Origin: Azorinus chamasolen
Taxonomy: Eukaryota; Mollusca; Bivalvia; Cardiida; Solecurtidae
Assembly (NCBI GenBank): GCA_963576725.1
Contig: OY755241.1
Span: 71,185,041 to 71,249,040, forward strand
Direction: 5' to 3'
DNA length: 64,000 nt
Positions 19,901 to 32,959 of the stretch are shown in pieces. The notes beneath the pieces were generated by a model that was given only the letters and a program-made list of their open reading frames with translations, made no database searches and was not told where the DNA came from. The translations under genes and the position numbers were made by a program. Every line of letters starts with the position of its first letter. Positions within the stretch are counted from its first letter, which is position 1.

Positions 19901-21894
19901 AAATAGAAAAAAGTGTAGTATATTTTTTTAGTCATGTTCATTATATTTTTTGATATTCTTTTCTCTAAAAACATTTTAAAGCAAACAAACTGGAAAACTT
20001 ACGCCTGCCTCTTGAAACTTGCTATGGACTTTTCAAAGTAGTATGCAATATTAACATACAGTCCTAGGGTCGAAAGTATGCATTTCGATGATGGAACTTA
20101 GAGGTAGGATCCAGCATTTGTGCTAGGACAACTATGAATTCGAAAGTACCATGTTCAATTTAAAAGTGTCACCTGCTCAATCTTTTGTGTAATGCGTATT
20201 CATTTATGCATCTTCAATTAGTCTATGCTTTGCATAATTTTTTTGAAAAAAAAATACAGTGGTAAATTGCATGTAGAACGGAAAAACATATTTAAGTGAA
20301 ACAAAAGTCTGTGTATGTAACTTGTTAAATACCTGTAAATTAACCCATTACCTCATAGGCTATTATTCAGCCCAGACCTTGTCCGCTCAATAACTTGATG
20401 AATATTGTGTGTGCTGTCTTCATACTTAGTAGGGTGGTTGTTCATGGCAAGTAGATGCCCCTTACTGATTTTCAGGTCAGTCGGTAAAACATTCGGATAA
20501 CATAATAATATTCATGATGCCATATTATTGATATAAATAACCATGAGGTCAATTAATAAACCCTGATAATACGTGCATTCTTCACGGTCACCCTCATGCT
20601 ATATGTGTAAATAAGCAGTTTCAGTCTACACGGTTTACTTGTTATGCATTGAATCCCATTTCTCATTATTTACATTCTCTGTCATGTAAAGGCATTAACG
20701 CATTGAATGTTGACATCATTGGTTCGTCAGTATCTAGCAATTGATTCCATTCAGTATGAAAGTGCATACGTGTTTTGAACGGCAAAGAGTGCAGACCCTG
20801 ATCAGAGGGCTCCTCTGGAATCTGGATATGCACCGATCTCCTGAAAATTAAATATTAATATTTTTGTAGTAACAAACAAGACTGTCATAATAATATTATA
20901 CTTTAACACTTGACTCCATAAATATTCCTGAAAGACATCATGACATATGGATTTTTAGCCATGCAGAAATTGCAGAACCATACTCATATGCAAACACAGC
21001 AGACCCTGACCAGAAGCTTCCTACAGGAGCAAAAAGATAAAAATAGATTTCACTGAGATTTGAACCCTTGACCCTTAGCACAGGAAGCCTACGACCTATC
21101 CACTAAGCTATCAGGACGATGTTAATTATGTAGCGCTGTCAACTGATTTTATTCAAAATTTTGTAAGCCATAAATCTATTCATTTTATGCTTGGATATTT
21201 CATGAAAAGTGGGTCTGCATAATTTGCATATTAAGTATGTACGTTCACAAGTCGTTGTCGCTTTTCACACCCTTTGTAGCGTTTAAATAGAACAATGTAA
21301 CCCGTATATATTGGGACCCAAGCGTGGTCGAGGGGAAAGAGCTGCGACTGTGACGGACGAGTTCGTTGGTTCGAGCCCCGTCAAAACCAAATGTAAATAG
21401 AAAAAAATGTAGTATATTTTTTTAGTCATGTTCATTATATTTTTTGATATTCTTTTCTCTAAAAACATTTTAAAGCAAACAAACTGGAAAACATACGCCT
21501 GCCTCTTGAAACTTGCTATGGACTTTTCAAAGTAGTATGCAATATTAACATACAGTCCTAGGGTCGAAAGTATGCATTTCGATGATGGAACTTAGAGGTA
21601 GGATCCAGCATTTGTGCTAGGACAACTATGAATTCGAAAGTACCATGTTCAATTTAAAATTGTCACCTGCTCAATCTTTTGTGTAATGCGTATTCATTTA
21701 TGCATCTTCAATTAGTCTATGCTTTGCATAATTTTTAAAAAAAAAATACAGTGGTAAATTGCATGTAGAACGGAAAAAACATATTTAAGTGAAACAAACG
21801 TCTGTGTATGTAACTTGTTAAATACATGTTAATTAACCCATTACCTCATAGGCTATTATTCAGCCCAGACTTTGTCCGCTCAATAACTTGATGA

Positions 21895-21912
21895 ATATTG
21901 TGTATATAGCTT
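21895..21912. other. Orientation switch between the two 1.49-kb arrays
   Basis: The left array ends in GATGAATATTGTGT and the right begins with TAGCTTAGTGGATAGG, its tRNA-like part. The two sides are different phases of the unit, so the join is not a simple mirror point. A few bases (ATA) lie between. Confidence 0.75.
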
Positions 21913-24900
21913 AGTGGATAGGTCGTAGGCTTCCTGTGCTAAGGGTCAAGGGTTCAAATCTCAGTGAAATCTATTTTTTTCTTTTTGCTCCTGTAGGAAG
22001 CTTCTGATCAGGGTCTGCTGTGTTTGCATATGAGTATGGTTCTGCAATTTCTGCATGGCTAAAAATCCATATGTCATGATGTCTTTCAGGAATATTTATG
22101 GAGTCAAGTGTTAAAGTATAATATTATGACTGTCTTGTTTGTTACTACAAAAATATGAATATTTAATTTTCAGGAGATCGGTGCATATCCAGATTCCAGA
22201 GGAGCCCTCTGTTCAGGGTCTGCACTCTTTGCCGTTCAAAACACGTATGCACTTTCATACTGAATGGAATCAATTGCTAGATACTGACGAACCAATGATG
22301 TCAACATTCAATGCGTTAATGCCTTTACATGACAGAGAATGTAAATAATGAGAAATGGGATTCAATTCATAACAAGTAAACCGTGTAGACTGAAACTGCT
22401 TATTTACACATATAGCATGAGGGTGGCCGTGAAGAATGCACGTATTATCAGGGTTTATTAATTGACCTCATGGTTATTTATATCAATAATATGGCATCAT
22501 GAATATTATTATGTTATCCGAATGTTTTACCGACTGACCTGAAAATCAATAAGGGGCATCTACTTGCCATGAACAACCACCCTACTAAGTATGAAGACAG
22601 CACACACAATATTCATCAAGTTATTGAGCGGACAAGGTCTGGGCTGAATAATAGCCTATGAGGTAATGGGTTAATTTACATGTATTTAACAAGTTACATA
22701 CACAGACGTTTGTTTCACTTAAATATGTTTTTCCGTTCTACATGCAATTTACCACTGTATTTTTAACAAGAAATATATTTTAAAAAGATATTCAGCGGCA
22801 TTCAAATATTGGCACAATGTACAAAACAATCTCTGCAATATTCATTTCAATGTTTGGAGATTCTACTAGTACAGAGAACTAGATCTATGAAGGGTGCATG
22901 TTATTATACTAGCAGAGAAGCATGCAATGAAAATGAATTGGAGTAGAAGAAGCATTTATTGGAATATTTCAAGTTGCTTTTATAGGAAATCACTTTTAAA
23001 ATGTACGACGTCAAAGTAATGTTTTAAAACTATCTCAAGTTAGTTCTTTAGTTTACCTTTTATAAATGTACATGAAAGAGCTTATATTTGTGTTGATATG
23101 AAGATCAGAAATTGAATGCACTTTTAAGCATAAAGTTTTTGTTTGTGCAGTCATTACACAAAAGATTGAGCAGGTGACAATTTTAAATTGAATATGGTAC
23201 TTTCGAATTCATAGTTGTCCTAGCACAAATGCTGGATCCTACCTCTAAGTTCCATCATCGAAATGCATACTTTCGACCCTAGGACTGTATGTTAATATTG
23301 CATACTACTTTGAAAAGTCCATAGCAAGTTTCAAGAGGCAGGCGTATGTTTTCCAGTTTGTTTGCTTTAAAATGTTTTTAGAGAAAAGAATATCAAAAAA
23401 TATAATGAACATGACTAAAAAAATATACTACATTTTTTTTCTATTTACATTTGGTTTTGACGGGGCTCGAACCAACGAACTCGTCCGTCACAGTCGCAGC
23501 TCTTTCCCCTCGACCACGCTTGGGTCCCAATATATACGGGTTACATTGTTCTATTTAACGCTACAAAGGGTGTGAAAAGCGACAACGACTTGTGAACGTA
23601 CATACTTAATATGCAAATTATGCAGACCCACTTTTCATGAAATATCCAAGCATAAAATGAATAGATTGATGGCTTACAAAATTTTGAATAAAATCAGTTG
23701 ACAGCGCTACATAATTAACATCGTCCTGATAGCTTAGTGGATAGATCGTAGGCTTCCTGTGCTAAGGGTCAAGGGTTCAAATCTCAGTGAAATCTATTTT
23801 TTCTTTTTGCTCCTGTAGGAAGCTTCTGGTCAGGGTCTGCTGTGTTTGCATATGAGTATGGTTCTGCAATTTCTGCATGGCTAAAAATCCATATGTCATG
23901 ATGTCTTTCAGGAATATTTCTGGAGTCAAGTGTTAAAGTATAATATTATTATGACAGTCTTGTTTGTTACTACAAAAATATGAATATTTAATTTTCAGGA
24001 GATCGGTGCATATCCAGATTCCAGAGGAGCCCTCTGATCAGGGTCTGCACTCTTTGCCGTTCAAAACACGTATGCACTTTCATACTGAATGGAATCAATT
24101 GCTAGATACTGACGAACCAATGATGTCAACATTCAATGCGTTAATGCCTTTACATGACAGAGAATGTAAATAATGAGAAATGGGATTCAATGCATAACAA
24201 GTAAACCGTGTAGACTGAAACTGCTTATTTACACATATAGCATGAGGGTGACCGTGAAGAATGCACGTATTATCAGGATTTATTAATTGACCTCATGGTT
24301 ATTTATATCAATAATATGGCATCATGAATATTATTATGTTATCCGAATGTTTTACCGACTGACCTGAAAATCAGTAAGGGGCATCTACTTGCCATGAACA
24401 ACCACCCTACTAAGTATGAAGACAGCACACACAATATTCATCAAGTTATTGAGCGGACAAGGTCCGGGCTGAATAATAGCCTATGAGGTAATGGGTTAAT
24501 TTACAGGTATTTAACAAGTTACATACACAGACGTTTGTTTCACTTAAATATGTTTTTCCGTTCTACATGCAATTTACCACTGTATTTTTTTTAAAAAAAT
24601 TATGCAAAGCATAGACTAATTGAAGATGCATAAATGAATACGCATTACACAAAAGATTGAGCAGGTGACAATTTTAAATTGAACATGGTACTTTCGAATT
24701 CATAGTTGTCCTAGCACAAATGCTGGATCCTACCTCTAAGTTCCATCATCGAAATGTATACTTTCGACCCTAGGACTGTATGTTAATATTGCATACTACT
24801 TTGAAAAGTCCATAGCAAGTTTCAAAAGGCAGGCGTATGTTTTCCAGTTTGTTTGCTTTAAAATGTTTTTAGAGAAAAGTATATCAAAAAATATAATGAA

Positions 24901-27627
24901 CATGACTAAAAAAATATACTACATTTTTTTTCTATTTACATTTGGTTTTGACGGGGCTCGAACCAACGAACTCGTCCGTCACAGTCGCAGCTCTTTCCCC
25001 TCGACCACGCTTGGGTCCCAATATATACGGGTTACATTGTTCTATTTAAACGCTACAAAGGGTGTGAAAAGCGACAACGACTTGTGAACGTACATACTTA
25101 ATATGCAAATTATGCAGACCCACTTTTCATGAAATATCCAAGCATAAAATGAATAGATTGATGGCTTACAAAATTTTGAATAAAATCAGTTGACAGCGCT
25201 ACATAATTAACATCGTCCTGATAGCTTAGTGGATAGGTCGTAGGCTTCCTGTGCTAAGGGTCAAGGGTTCAAATCTCAGTGAAATCTATTTTTTTTTCTT
25301 TTTGCTCCTGTAGGAAGCTTCTGATCAGGGTCTGCTGTGTTTGCATATGAGTATGGTTCTGCAATTTCTGCATGGCTAAAAATCCATATGTCATGATGTA
25401 TTTCAGGAATATTTATGGAGTCAAGTATTAAAGTATAATATTATTATGACAGTCTTGTTTGCTACTACAAAAATATGAATATTTAATTTTCAGGAGATCG
25501 GTGCATATCCAGATTCCAGAGGAGCCCTCTGATCAGGGTCTGCACTCTTTGCCGTTCAAAACACGTATGCACTTTCATACTGAATGGAATCAATTGCTAG
25601 ATACTGACGAACCAATGATGTCAACATTCAATGCGTTAATGCCTTTACATGACAGAGAATGTAAATAATGAGAAATGGGATTCAATGCATAACAAGTAAA
25701 CCGTGTAGACTGAAACTGCTTATTTACACATATAGCATGAGGGTGACCATGAATAATGCACGTATTATCAGGGTTTATTAATTGACCTCATGGTTATTTA
25801 TATCAATAATATGGCATCATGAATATTATTATGTTATCCGAATGTTTTACCGACTGACCTGAAAATCAGTAAGGGGCATCTACTTGCCATGAACAACCAC
25901 CCTACTAAGTATGAAGACAGCACACACACTATTCATCAAGTTATTGAGCGGACAAGGTCTGGGCTGAATAATAGCCTATGAGGTAATGGGTTAATTTACA
26001 TGTATTTAACAAGTTACATACACAGACGTTTGTTTCACTTAAATATGTTTTTCCGTTCTACATGCAATTTACCACTGTATTTTTTTTAAAAAAAATTATG
26101 CAAAGCATAGACTAATTGAAGATGCATAAATGAATACGCATTACACAAAAGATTGAGCAGGTGACAATTTTAAATTGAACATGGTACTTTCGAATTCATA
26201 GTTGTCCTAGCACAAATTCTGGATCCTACCTCTAAGTTCCATCATCGAAATGCATACTTTCGACCCTAGGACTGTATGTTAATATTGCATACTACTTTGA
26301 AAATTCTATAGCAAGTTTCAAGAGGCAGGCGTATGTTTTCCAGTTTGTTTGCTTTAAAATGTTTTTAGAGAAAAGAATATCAAAAAATATAATGAACATG
26401 ACTAAAAAAAATATACTACATTTTTTTTCTATTTACATTTGGTTTTGACGGGGTTTGAACCAACGAACTCGTCCGTCACAGTCGCAGCTCTTTCCCCTCG
26501 ACCACGCTTGGGTCCCAATATATACGGGTTACATTGTTCTATTTAAACGCTACAAAGGGTGTGAAAAGCGACAACGACTTGTGAACGTACATACTTAATA
26601 TGCAAATTATGCAGACCCACTTTTCATGAAATATCCAAGCATAAAATGAATAGATTTATGGCTTACAAAATTTTGAATAAAATCAGTTGACAGCGCTACA
26701 TAATTAACATCGTCCTGATAGCTTAGTGGATAGGTCGTAGGCTTCCTGTGCTAAGGGTCAAGGGTTCAAATCTCAGTGAAATCTATTTTTTTCTTTTTGC
26801 TCCTGTAGGAAGCTTCTGATCAGGGTCTGCTGTGTTTGCATATGAGTATGGTTCTGCAATTTCTGCATGGCTAAAAATCCATATGTCATGATGTATTTCA
26901 GGAATATTTATGGAGTCAAGTATTAAAGTATAATATTATTATGACAGTCTTGTTTGTTACTACAAAAATATGAATATTTAATTTTCAGGAGATCGGTGCA
27001 TATCCAGATTCCAGAGGAGCCCTCTGATCAGGGTCTGCACTCTTTGCCGTTCAAAACACGTATGCACTTTCATACTGAATGGAATCAATTGCTAGATACT
27101 GACGAACCAATGATGTCAACATTCAATGCGTTAATGCCTTTACATGACAGAGAATGTAAATAATGAGAAATGGGATTCAATGCATAACAAGTAAACCGTG
27201 TAGACTGAAACTGCTTATTTACACATATAGCATGAGGGTGACCGTGAAGAATGCACGTATTATCAGGGTTTATTAATTGACCTCATGGTTATTTATTATT
27301 GATATCAATAATATGGCATCATGAATATTATTATGTTATCCGAATGTTTTACCGACTGACCTGAAACTCAGTAAGGGGCATCTACTTGCCATGAACAACC
27401 ACCCTACTAAGTATGAAGACAGCACACACAATATTCATCAAGTTATTGAGCGGACAAGGTCTGGGCTGAATAATAGCCTATGAGGTAATGGGTTAATTTA
27501 CATGTATTTAACAAGTTACATACACAGACGTTTGTTTCACTTAAATATGTTTTTCGGTTCTACATGCAATTTACCACTGTATTTTTTTTTAAAAAAATTA
27601 TGCAAAGCATGGACTAATTGAAGATGC
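21904..27627 (+). repeat. Right array of the 1.49-kb unit, 3.6 copies, inverted
   Basis: After a short partial (21904-22027), units run 22028-23849, 23850-25344, 25345-26839 and a partial 26840-27627. The first full unit is longer because of a 390-bp private segment. A 69-codon frame recurs in each unit (for example 23964-24173), but it spans an old hairpin and looks incidental. The array stops abruptly at GATGCATAAATGAATAC, where the ~600-bp satellite begins. Confidence 0.9.
22763..23152. repeat. 390-bp segment present in only one unit
   Basis: Between ACCACTGTATTTTT and TCATTACACAAAAGATTGAG this unit has about 390 bp, where the others have about 65 bp (an A-run, then TTATGCAAAGCATAGAC). 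No terminal inverted repeats are evident. Either the others share a deletion or this copy carries an insertion. Confidence 0.7.
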
Positions 27628-29576
27628 ATAAATGAATACATGTACCAAACCCCAAAATGAGCAATCTTCGCCCTTTCTTAAAATTAACGTTATCTGAATG
27701 GTAGTGTCGTTGGGTTTCCGTAATGTCTCCAGCCCGATTGACCCTCCAGCCACCCGTGTCATACATGGGCTTGGAGCTGAGTCCCTGTCCGAAAATATAA
27801 GACCAATCACAGCTCGATGGGACATTGTTTGGAGCCAGAAAGGCATGCAGACCAATTCCTACCAGACACAAATTCCATACAAACTTACATTTCTACCCGT
27901 CTTCGATTGCTCTTTTGACTATAGCGGCTGTAAAAATTACGTCCTATTGGAATATGTTGGTGATTATTTTTTGCCAAGATGTCAGTGTCATTTCAAGCCC
28001 TCAAACACTTGCGGGCGATTGGTAACGAGCGCGCAATATGAAAAACATGGGACCCACTGCGTCCGTTTTTTGAAAATGAACGTTATTTGAATGCTAGTGT
28101 CGTGGGTTTTCGTAATGTCTCCAGCCCGATTGACCCTCCAGCCACCAGTGTGATACATGGGCGTGAAGCTGAGTCCCTGCCCGAAAATATAAGACCAACC
28201 AGAGCTCGCTGAGACAGTGTTTGGAGCCAGAAAGGCGTGCAGACCAATCCTACTAAACCCCAAAATGAGAAATCTTCGCCCTTTCTTAAAATTAACGTTA
28301 TCTGAATGGTAGTGTCGTTGGGTTTCCGTAATGTCTCCAGCCCGATTGACACTCCAGCCACCCGTGTGACGTTGGGTAGTGTCGTTGGGTTTCCGTAATG
28401 TCTCCAGCCCGATTGACCCTCCAGCCACCCGTGTGATACATGGGCGTGGAGCTGAGTCCCTGCCCGAAAATATAAGACCAATCACAGCTCGATGGGACAT
28501 TGTTTGGAGCCAGAAAGGCATGCAGACCAATTCGTACCAGACACAAATTCCATAAAAACTAACATTTCTACCCGTCTTCAACTCGCTGAGACAGTGTTTG
28601 GAGCCAGAAAGGCGTGCAGACCAATCCTACTAAACCCCAAAATGAGCAATCTTCGCCCTTTCTTAAAATTAACGTTATCTGAATGCTAGTGTCGTGGGTT
28701 TTCGTAATGTCTCCAGTCCGATTGACCCTCCAGCCACCCGTGTTATACATGGGCGTGAAGCTGAGTCCCTGCCCGAAAATATAAGACCAACCAGAGCTCG
28801 CTGAGACAGTGTTTGGAGCCAGAAAGGCGTGCAGACCAATCCTACTAAACCCCAAAATGAGCAATCTTCGCCCTTTCTTAACATTAACGTTATCTGAATG
28901 GTAGTGTCGTTGGGTTTCCGTAATGTCTCCAGCCCGATTGACCCTCCAGCCACCCGTGTGATACATGGGCGTGGAGCTGAGTCCCTGCCCGAAAATATAA
29001 GACCAATCACAGCTCGATGGGACATTGTTTGGAGCCAGAAAGGCATGCAGACCAATTCGTACCAGACACAAATTCCTTGAAAACTAACATTTCTACCCGT
29101 CTTCGATTGCTCTTTTGACTATAGCGGCTGTAAAAATTATGTCCCATTGGAATATGTTGGTGATTATTTTTCGCCAAGATGTCAGCGTCATTTTAAGCCC
29201 TCAAACACTTGCAGGCGATTGGTAACGAGCGCGCAATTTGAAACACATGGGACCCACTGCGTCCGTTTTTTGAAAATGAACGTTATTTGAATGCTAGTGT
29301 CGTGGGTTTTCGTAATGTCTCCAGCCCGATTGACCCTCCAGCCACCCGTGTTATACATGGGCGTGAAGCTGAGTCCCTGCCCGAAAATATAAGACCAACC
29401 AGAGCTCGCTGAGACAGTGTTTGGAGCCAGAAAGGCGTGCAGACCAATCCTACCAAACCCCAAAATGAGCAATCTTCGCCCTTTCTTAAAATTAACGTTA
29501 TCTGAATGGTAGTGTCGTTGGGTTTCCACAATGTCTCCAGCCCGATTGACCCTCCAGCCACCCGTGTGATACAGTA
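27628..29576 (-). repeat. ~600-bp satellite, minus orientation, rearranged
   Basis: Blocks A, B and C of the satellite defined at 44695-45301 are present in reverse, but several monomers are shortened. At about 28366 one A block jumps to another (GTGTGACGTTGGGTAGTG), and at about 28574 block C joins directly to block B (CGTCTTCAACTCGCTGAG). The array ends at GTGTGATACA, inside a monomer. Confidence 0.9.
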
Positions 29577-29815
29577 CAGGCTCCGCGGACTTTTTGTTTT
29601 CCGTTTTACCAGCGCGGACAAAATAAATTGAGAGCGGGTTTCCAGCACGGACAATTTTTATGGATCACCGCGGACAAATTCTGTGTCCACCGCGGACCGA
29701 AATTTACCCTACGGGATATTACCGCCGCCGAGCCATCGCTGTCCGTGCTGATATCAGCGTGGATTGCGGGGCATCACCGCGGACACTACCTTTATGACTG
29801 GCAGTCGTTTAATCG
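29577..29815. repeat. Left subterminal repeats of the 11.27-kb block
   Basis: CCAGCGCGGACAAAATAA, CCAGCACGGACAATTTTT, ATCACCGCGGACAAATTC, CCACCGCGGACCGAAAT and ATCACCGCGGACACTACC occur in direct order, and GTCCGTGCTGATATCAGC lies between. Such clusters are often transposase binding sites in DNA transposons; here that role is inference. Confidence 0.6.
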
Positions 29816-29819
29816 ATTA

Positions 29820-30194
29820 AGGTATAAATTATTTAGATAAGATATATACAAAAGCTTACATGTATATATAAATACACATGTGCATTTTTTTTCAACTGAA
29901 GAAACGCATATTGAATATACTGTCAGATCTAGAATTCAAAATGAAATTAGATAGCATACGTATATAGATAGCCTTCACCCAAAACCCGAGACTGAAGCGG
30001 TTTCTTTCTGCTAAAACTACAATTTATAGTCAAGATTTTAACGATTACCAGACTGTAAATGCTCGAGAAAAAAGAAATAGATACAAAATATCAGCAGCAA
30101 TTGTTTTCACAATCTGATTTTCAGAAAATGCGTAGCGCAGAGATTATAGATATCAGGAGCACTCGGTCATATTTGTTTCGACCCCACGCGCGTA
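29820..30194. other. Unassigned AT-rich stretch
   Basis: No repeat family or coding frame is recognised. Confidence 0.45.
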
Positions 30195-30198
30195 TTAA

Positions 30199-30455
30199 CC
30201 TTTTCCCTGTTCTATATGTGTTCCAAATTTAAATACAAATGTACATGTACCTACTGAATATTCATGGACAAAATAGTTATAATGAATTATGGAAGGTGGA
30301 GCATTGTAGACATTTTAGGAAAGCAAATAAACAGATCTATAAAATTCTATTAGCAAAGTGAGTAGACCCTGATCAGACGGTTCCTCTAGGAGCGGTCTGA
30401 TCTAGGTCTATTCTCTTGACAAATGCGTGAAAACAGGTTTATATGAGGGAAAGGG
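30199..30455. mobile_element. Family A element, 257 bp
   Basis: TTAA at 30195-30198 precedes CCTTTTCCCTGTTCTATATG; the right end is ATGAGGGAAAGGGTAAA, with the terminal TTAA changed to GTAA. The hairpin at about 30353-30420 closes on TTCCTCTAGGAG, with arms GAGTAGACCCTGATCAGACG and CGGTCTGATCTAGGTCTATT. The body is shared with 32715-32954. Confidence 0.7.
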
Positions 30456-30499
30456 TAAAGGGGTGGAGAGTTGTATCCAACCATTATTTGTTGAAATAC

Positions 30500-31140
30500 T
30501 TTTTTTTGAAACCTTAACACTTTACTCTATAGTTTGTGTTCAGTATTGAAGACAGATGTTTGATTAAAACAGGCTGAATGGGACCATTTTGCGTTTTTCT
30601 CAGCCTGCTTTAAGCTACCGTCTACTGTGATATAGAAATATTTCTTATGGCGCATATTCATGAATGTATCAAGTGGAACTATTTTTGAGTGGAGGAATGG
30701 ATTAACGCACTATAATGAGTACCTATGGAGTAAAGGGTTGAACTGGGTATCATTCGACGAAGAGATGCAAACAGTTGATTAAATAATTATAAAGTTCGAA
30801 ACGCATCTACACTAATACACTAATACACCGCATCTACACTAATAATCTATACTGTTACAGCTATTCTTGTTTGACCGACCATGTAGTGCAGCTACAAGAT
30901 TTAAGTTGATATCAGAATTAAGATGAAAACTATTGTAGCTTATTGTATTATAATTTATTTTGAAACGGCGCAAAGCAGTCGCCTGCATAAATCATTACTC
31001 TGTATAAAAGAGCCACCTGTAATAACAGATAGCCAAATATTGGTATGTCGTTGTCTTTCAGATGAGTTCAAAGCTGCGATCGTAATGTTATTCATTTAAG
31101 TCATATTAACCCTTTTCATGCTAGTAGCATATATTGGCGC
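30500..31140. other. Mixed MITE scraps, no gene
   Basis: GTTGATTAAAACAGG-like and CAGCCTGCTTTAAGCTACC words near 30570-30620 resemble a family C arm. CTATGGAGTAAAGGGTT near 30724 resembles a TTAA element end. Otherwise unassigned. Confidence 0.4.
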
Positions 31141-31148
31141 AATTTAAA

Positions 31149-31212
31149 AACAGTGCAGACCCAGATCAAACAGCTCTTAGAGGCTGTATGATCAGGGTGT
31201 GCATTGGTTTCT
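31149..31212. repeat. Family A hairpin, decayed
   Basis: ACAGTGCAGACCCAGATCAA faces TGATCAGGGTGTGCATTGGT around CAGCTCTTAGAGGCTG. Confidence 0.5.
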
Positions 31213-31323
31213 TATAGGATCTGTCAAGCATAAATTGCCATTCGTCCTGGGGAAATTATTACTCCATTACCAATATAAAAGTTGAAATGATAGATAGTCA
31301 TACGTAATCCATTCATATCTGCG

Positions 31324-31596
<273 letters not shown>

Positions 31597-31627
31597 CACG
31601 CAGCACCTAAATCTGTTTTAAAAACTA

Positions 31628-31836
31628 CAGTAAAACTCGATACATGTATTTTGAAATTTTATTAATAATGCATTGATGCCTTTTTAGACAAGTGACTGCT
31701 TAATGCAGGTTGAAAGCCATGCAGAAAGCTTATATAGGAGCTTTCTACATGATTTGCACTCTATATTAAGGTACCACCTGCCTTACATAAATATAATGAT
31801 ATTTATTGCAGTGTTCGATCTGTCGACGTTTTACTG
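31628..31836. mobile_element. Family C MITE, 209 bp, TA flanked
   Basis: TA at 31626-31627 and 31837-31838 flank CAGTAAAACTCGATACATG and its partner GTCGACGTTTTACTG. The central hairpin has arms AAGTGACTGCTTAATGCAGG and CCACCTGCC, closing on AAAGCTTATATAGGAGCTTT. Confidence 0.75.
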
Positions 31837-32084
31837 TATAATTAATGTAAAATATGAACAGAAAGTATCCCCACAAAAGAACACTTTATTCTAATTACAT
31901 GTAATTTAGAATTGAAGAATACTGAATATGTCCAAATGCAGTTCTTAGTCATGAATTCTTCTTGGGTGTGGAAGCCGAAGATACCCCTTATCATATGACG
32001 GGGCTTGTCATGCAGATTTAAACTGGACAATTTGCACAAAGTCATCAGCAGTATGGAAAGAGATAATGCCAGACTGGCTAACTA

Positions 32085-32160
32085 CAGTGAACCCTTGTTA
32101 CAACTGAGGTGTTTGTTCCCAGACATTGTGCTGGTATAACGAGGTGGCCGTTATAACGGG
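32085..32160. repeat. Solitary family C-like terminus
   Basis: TA followed by CAGTGAACCCTTGTTACAAC matches the C-type terminus. Further in, GGCCGTTATAACGGGTTT is an inverted version of part of it. No matching right end is found before the GA repeat. Confidence 0.45.
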
Positions 32161-32182
32161 TTTAAATACGAAAGGAACCATA

Positions 32183-32184
32183 TG

Positions 32185-32236
<52 letters not shown>

Positions 32237-32278
32237 GGGGAGAGAGACGGAGAGAGAGGGAGAGACGGAGAGAGAGAT
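32183..32278. repeat. (GA)n microsatellite, interrupted
   Basis: GA repeats with GGGGA and ACGGA interruptions. Open frames here are artefacts. Confidence 0.95.
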
Positions 32279-32289
32279 TTTGACGTCCC

Positions 32290-32710
32290 TTCTGGCCTTG
32301 TGATTGCATATCATTGTAAATGTTTATTTGGGGGAGAGGACTTCTTAGAAACAACAACAATTGTACACAGAGAGAGGGACAGGGACGGTGAGGAAATATA
32401 TTATGGGCTTATTCATTATGTATCAGACAATAACAAAGTCTAAAACATGATAAATATTTCATTTTAATACAGTGCCCCTGTATTGATTCACAGGTGCTCG
32501 TAGCATGCTATGTCTCCACGACAACAACAGACAAATTCAATATAACTGGTCTATAAGGCCTTGTCCGATCTGATAGCATGGATGGATATCTTGTATTAAC
32601 AATTTCTTAAAATAATACTTACATGTAAAATAACATTGACTGGTTTTAAACCTAACGTCAAACCCTCACCGACATCAATTATTATTTCAAGCTTATAGAG
32701 ATTGTTTTAT
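32290..32710. other. Unassigned
   Basis: A short AGAGAGAGGGACAGGGACG run near 32370 is the only repeat. Nothing coding is supported. Confidence 0.45.
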
Positions 32711-32714
32711 TTAA

Positions 32715-32954
32715 CATTTCCCTGTACTATGTTTATTCAAAATTTCAATACTTACTGAATATTCATGGACAAAAATAGTTATAAATGAAATATGGAAGGG
32801 GGACATTGCAGCTATTTAACAAAGCAAAGAAATATATCTATCAAATTCTATTAGCAAACAGAGTAGACCCTGATCAGACGGCTCCTCTAAGAGGTCAGAG
32901 AAGACCCTTCTCTGTTTGCAATTGCGTGAAAACACGTTCATATGAGGGAAAGGG
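32715..32954. mobile_element. Family A element, 240 bp, TTAA on both sides
   Basis: TTAA at 32711-32714 and 32955-32958. The ends CATTTCCCTGTACTATG and ATGAGGGAAAGGG form a short inverted repeat. The body includes CATGGACAAAAATAGTTATA. The hairpin at about 32853-32921 has a complete left arm GCAAACAGAGTAGACCCTGA and a rearranged centre (CTCCTCTAAGAGG). It is piggyBac-like by its target site. Confidence 0.8.
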
Positions 32955-32959
32955 TTAAA

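Larger units (their letters stand above)
16503..21903 (-). repeat. Left array of the 1.49-kb unit, 3.6 copies
   Basis: Units run 16503-18001, 18002-19495, 19496-20989 and a partial 20990-21903, counted from GCAAACACAGCAGACCCTGA. They are almost identical by eye. In order (plus strand) each has a family A half hairpin, a reverse tRNA-Arg-like segment, a class-II-like tRNA segment on plus, an AT-rich middle, a TTAACCCATTACCTCATAGG element end, and MITE relics including TGCAGACCCTGATCAGAGGG. It is called minus because the right array is taken as the reference orientation. Confidence 0.9.

Noticed and set aside
23964..24173. 69-codon frame conserved in every 1.49-kb unit
   Set aside because: Conservation equals that of the whole unit, and the frame spans an old MITE hairpin (CCCTCTGATCAGGGTCTGCA). 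No codon-level constraint is visible.
27640..29576. Histone-gene promoter region, suggested by repeated CCAATCA words
   Set aside because: No histone frame or histone 3' stem-loop is found; the words belong to the satellite monomer.
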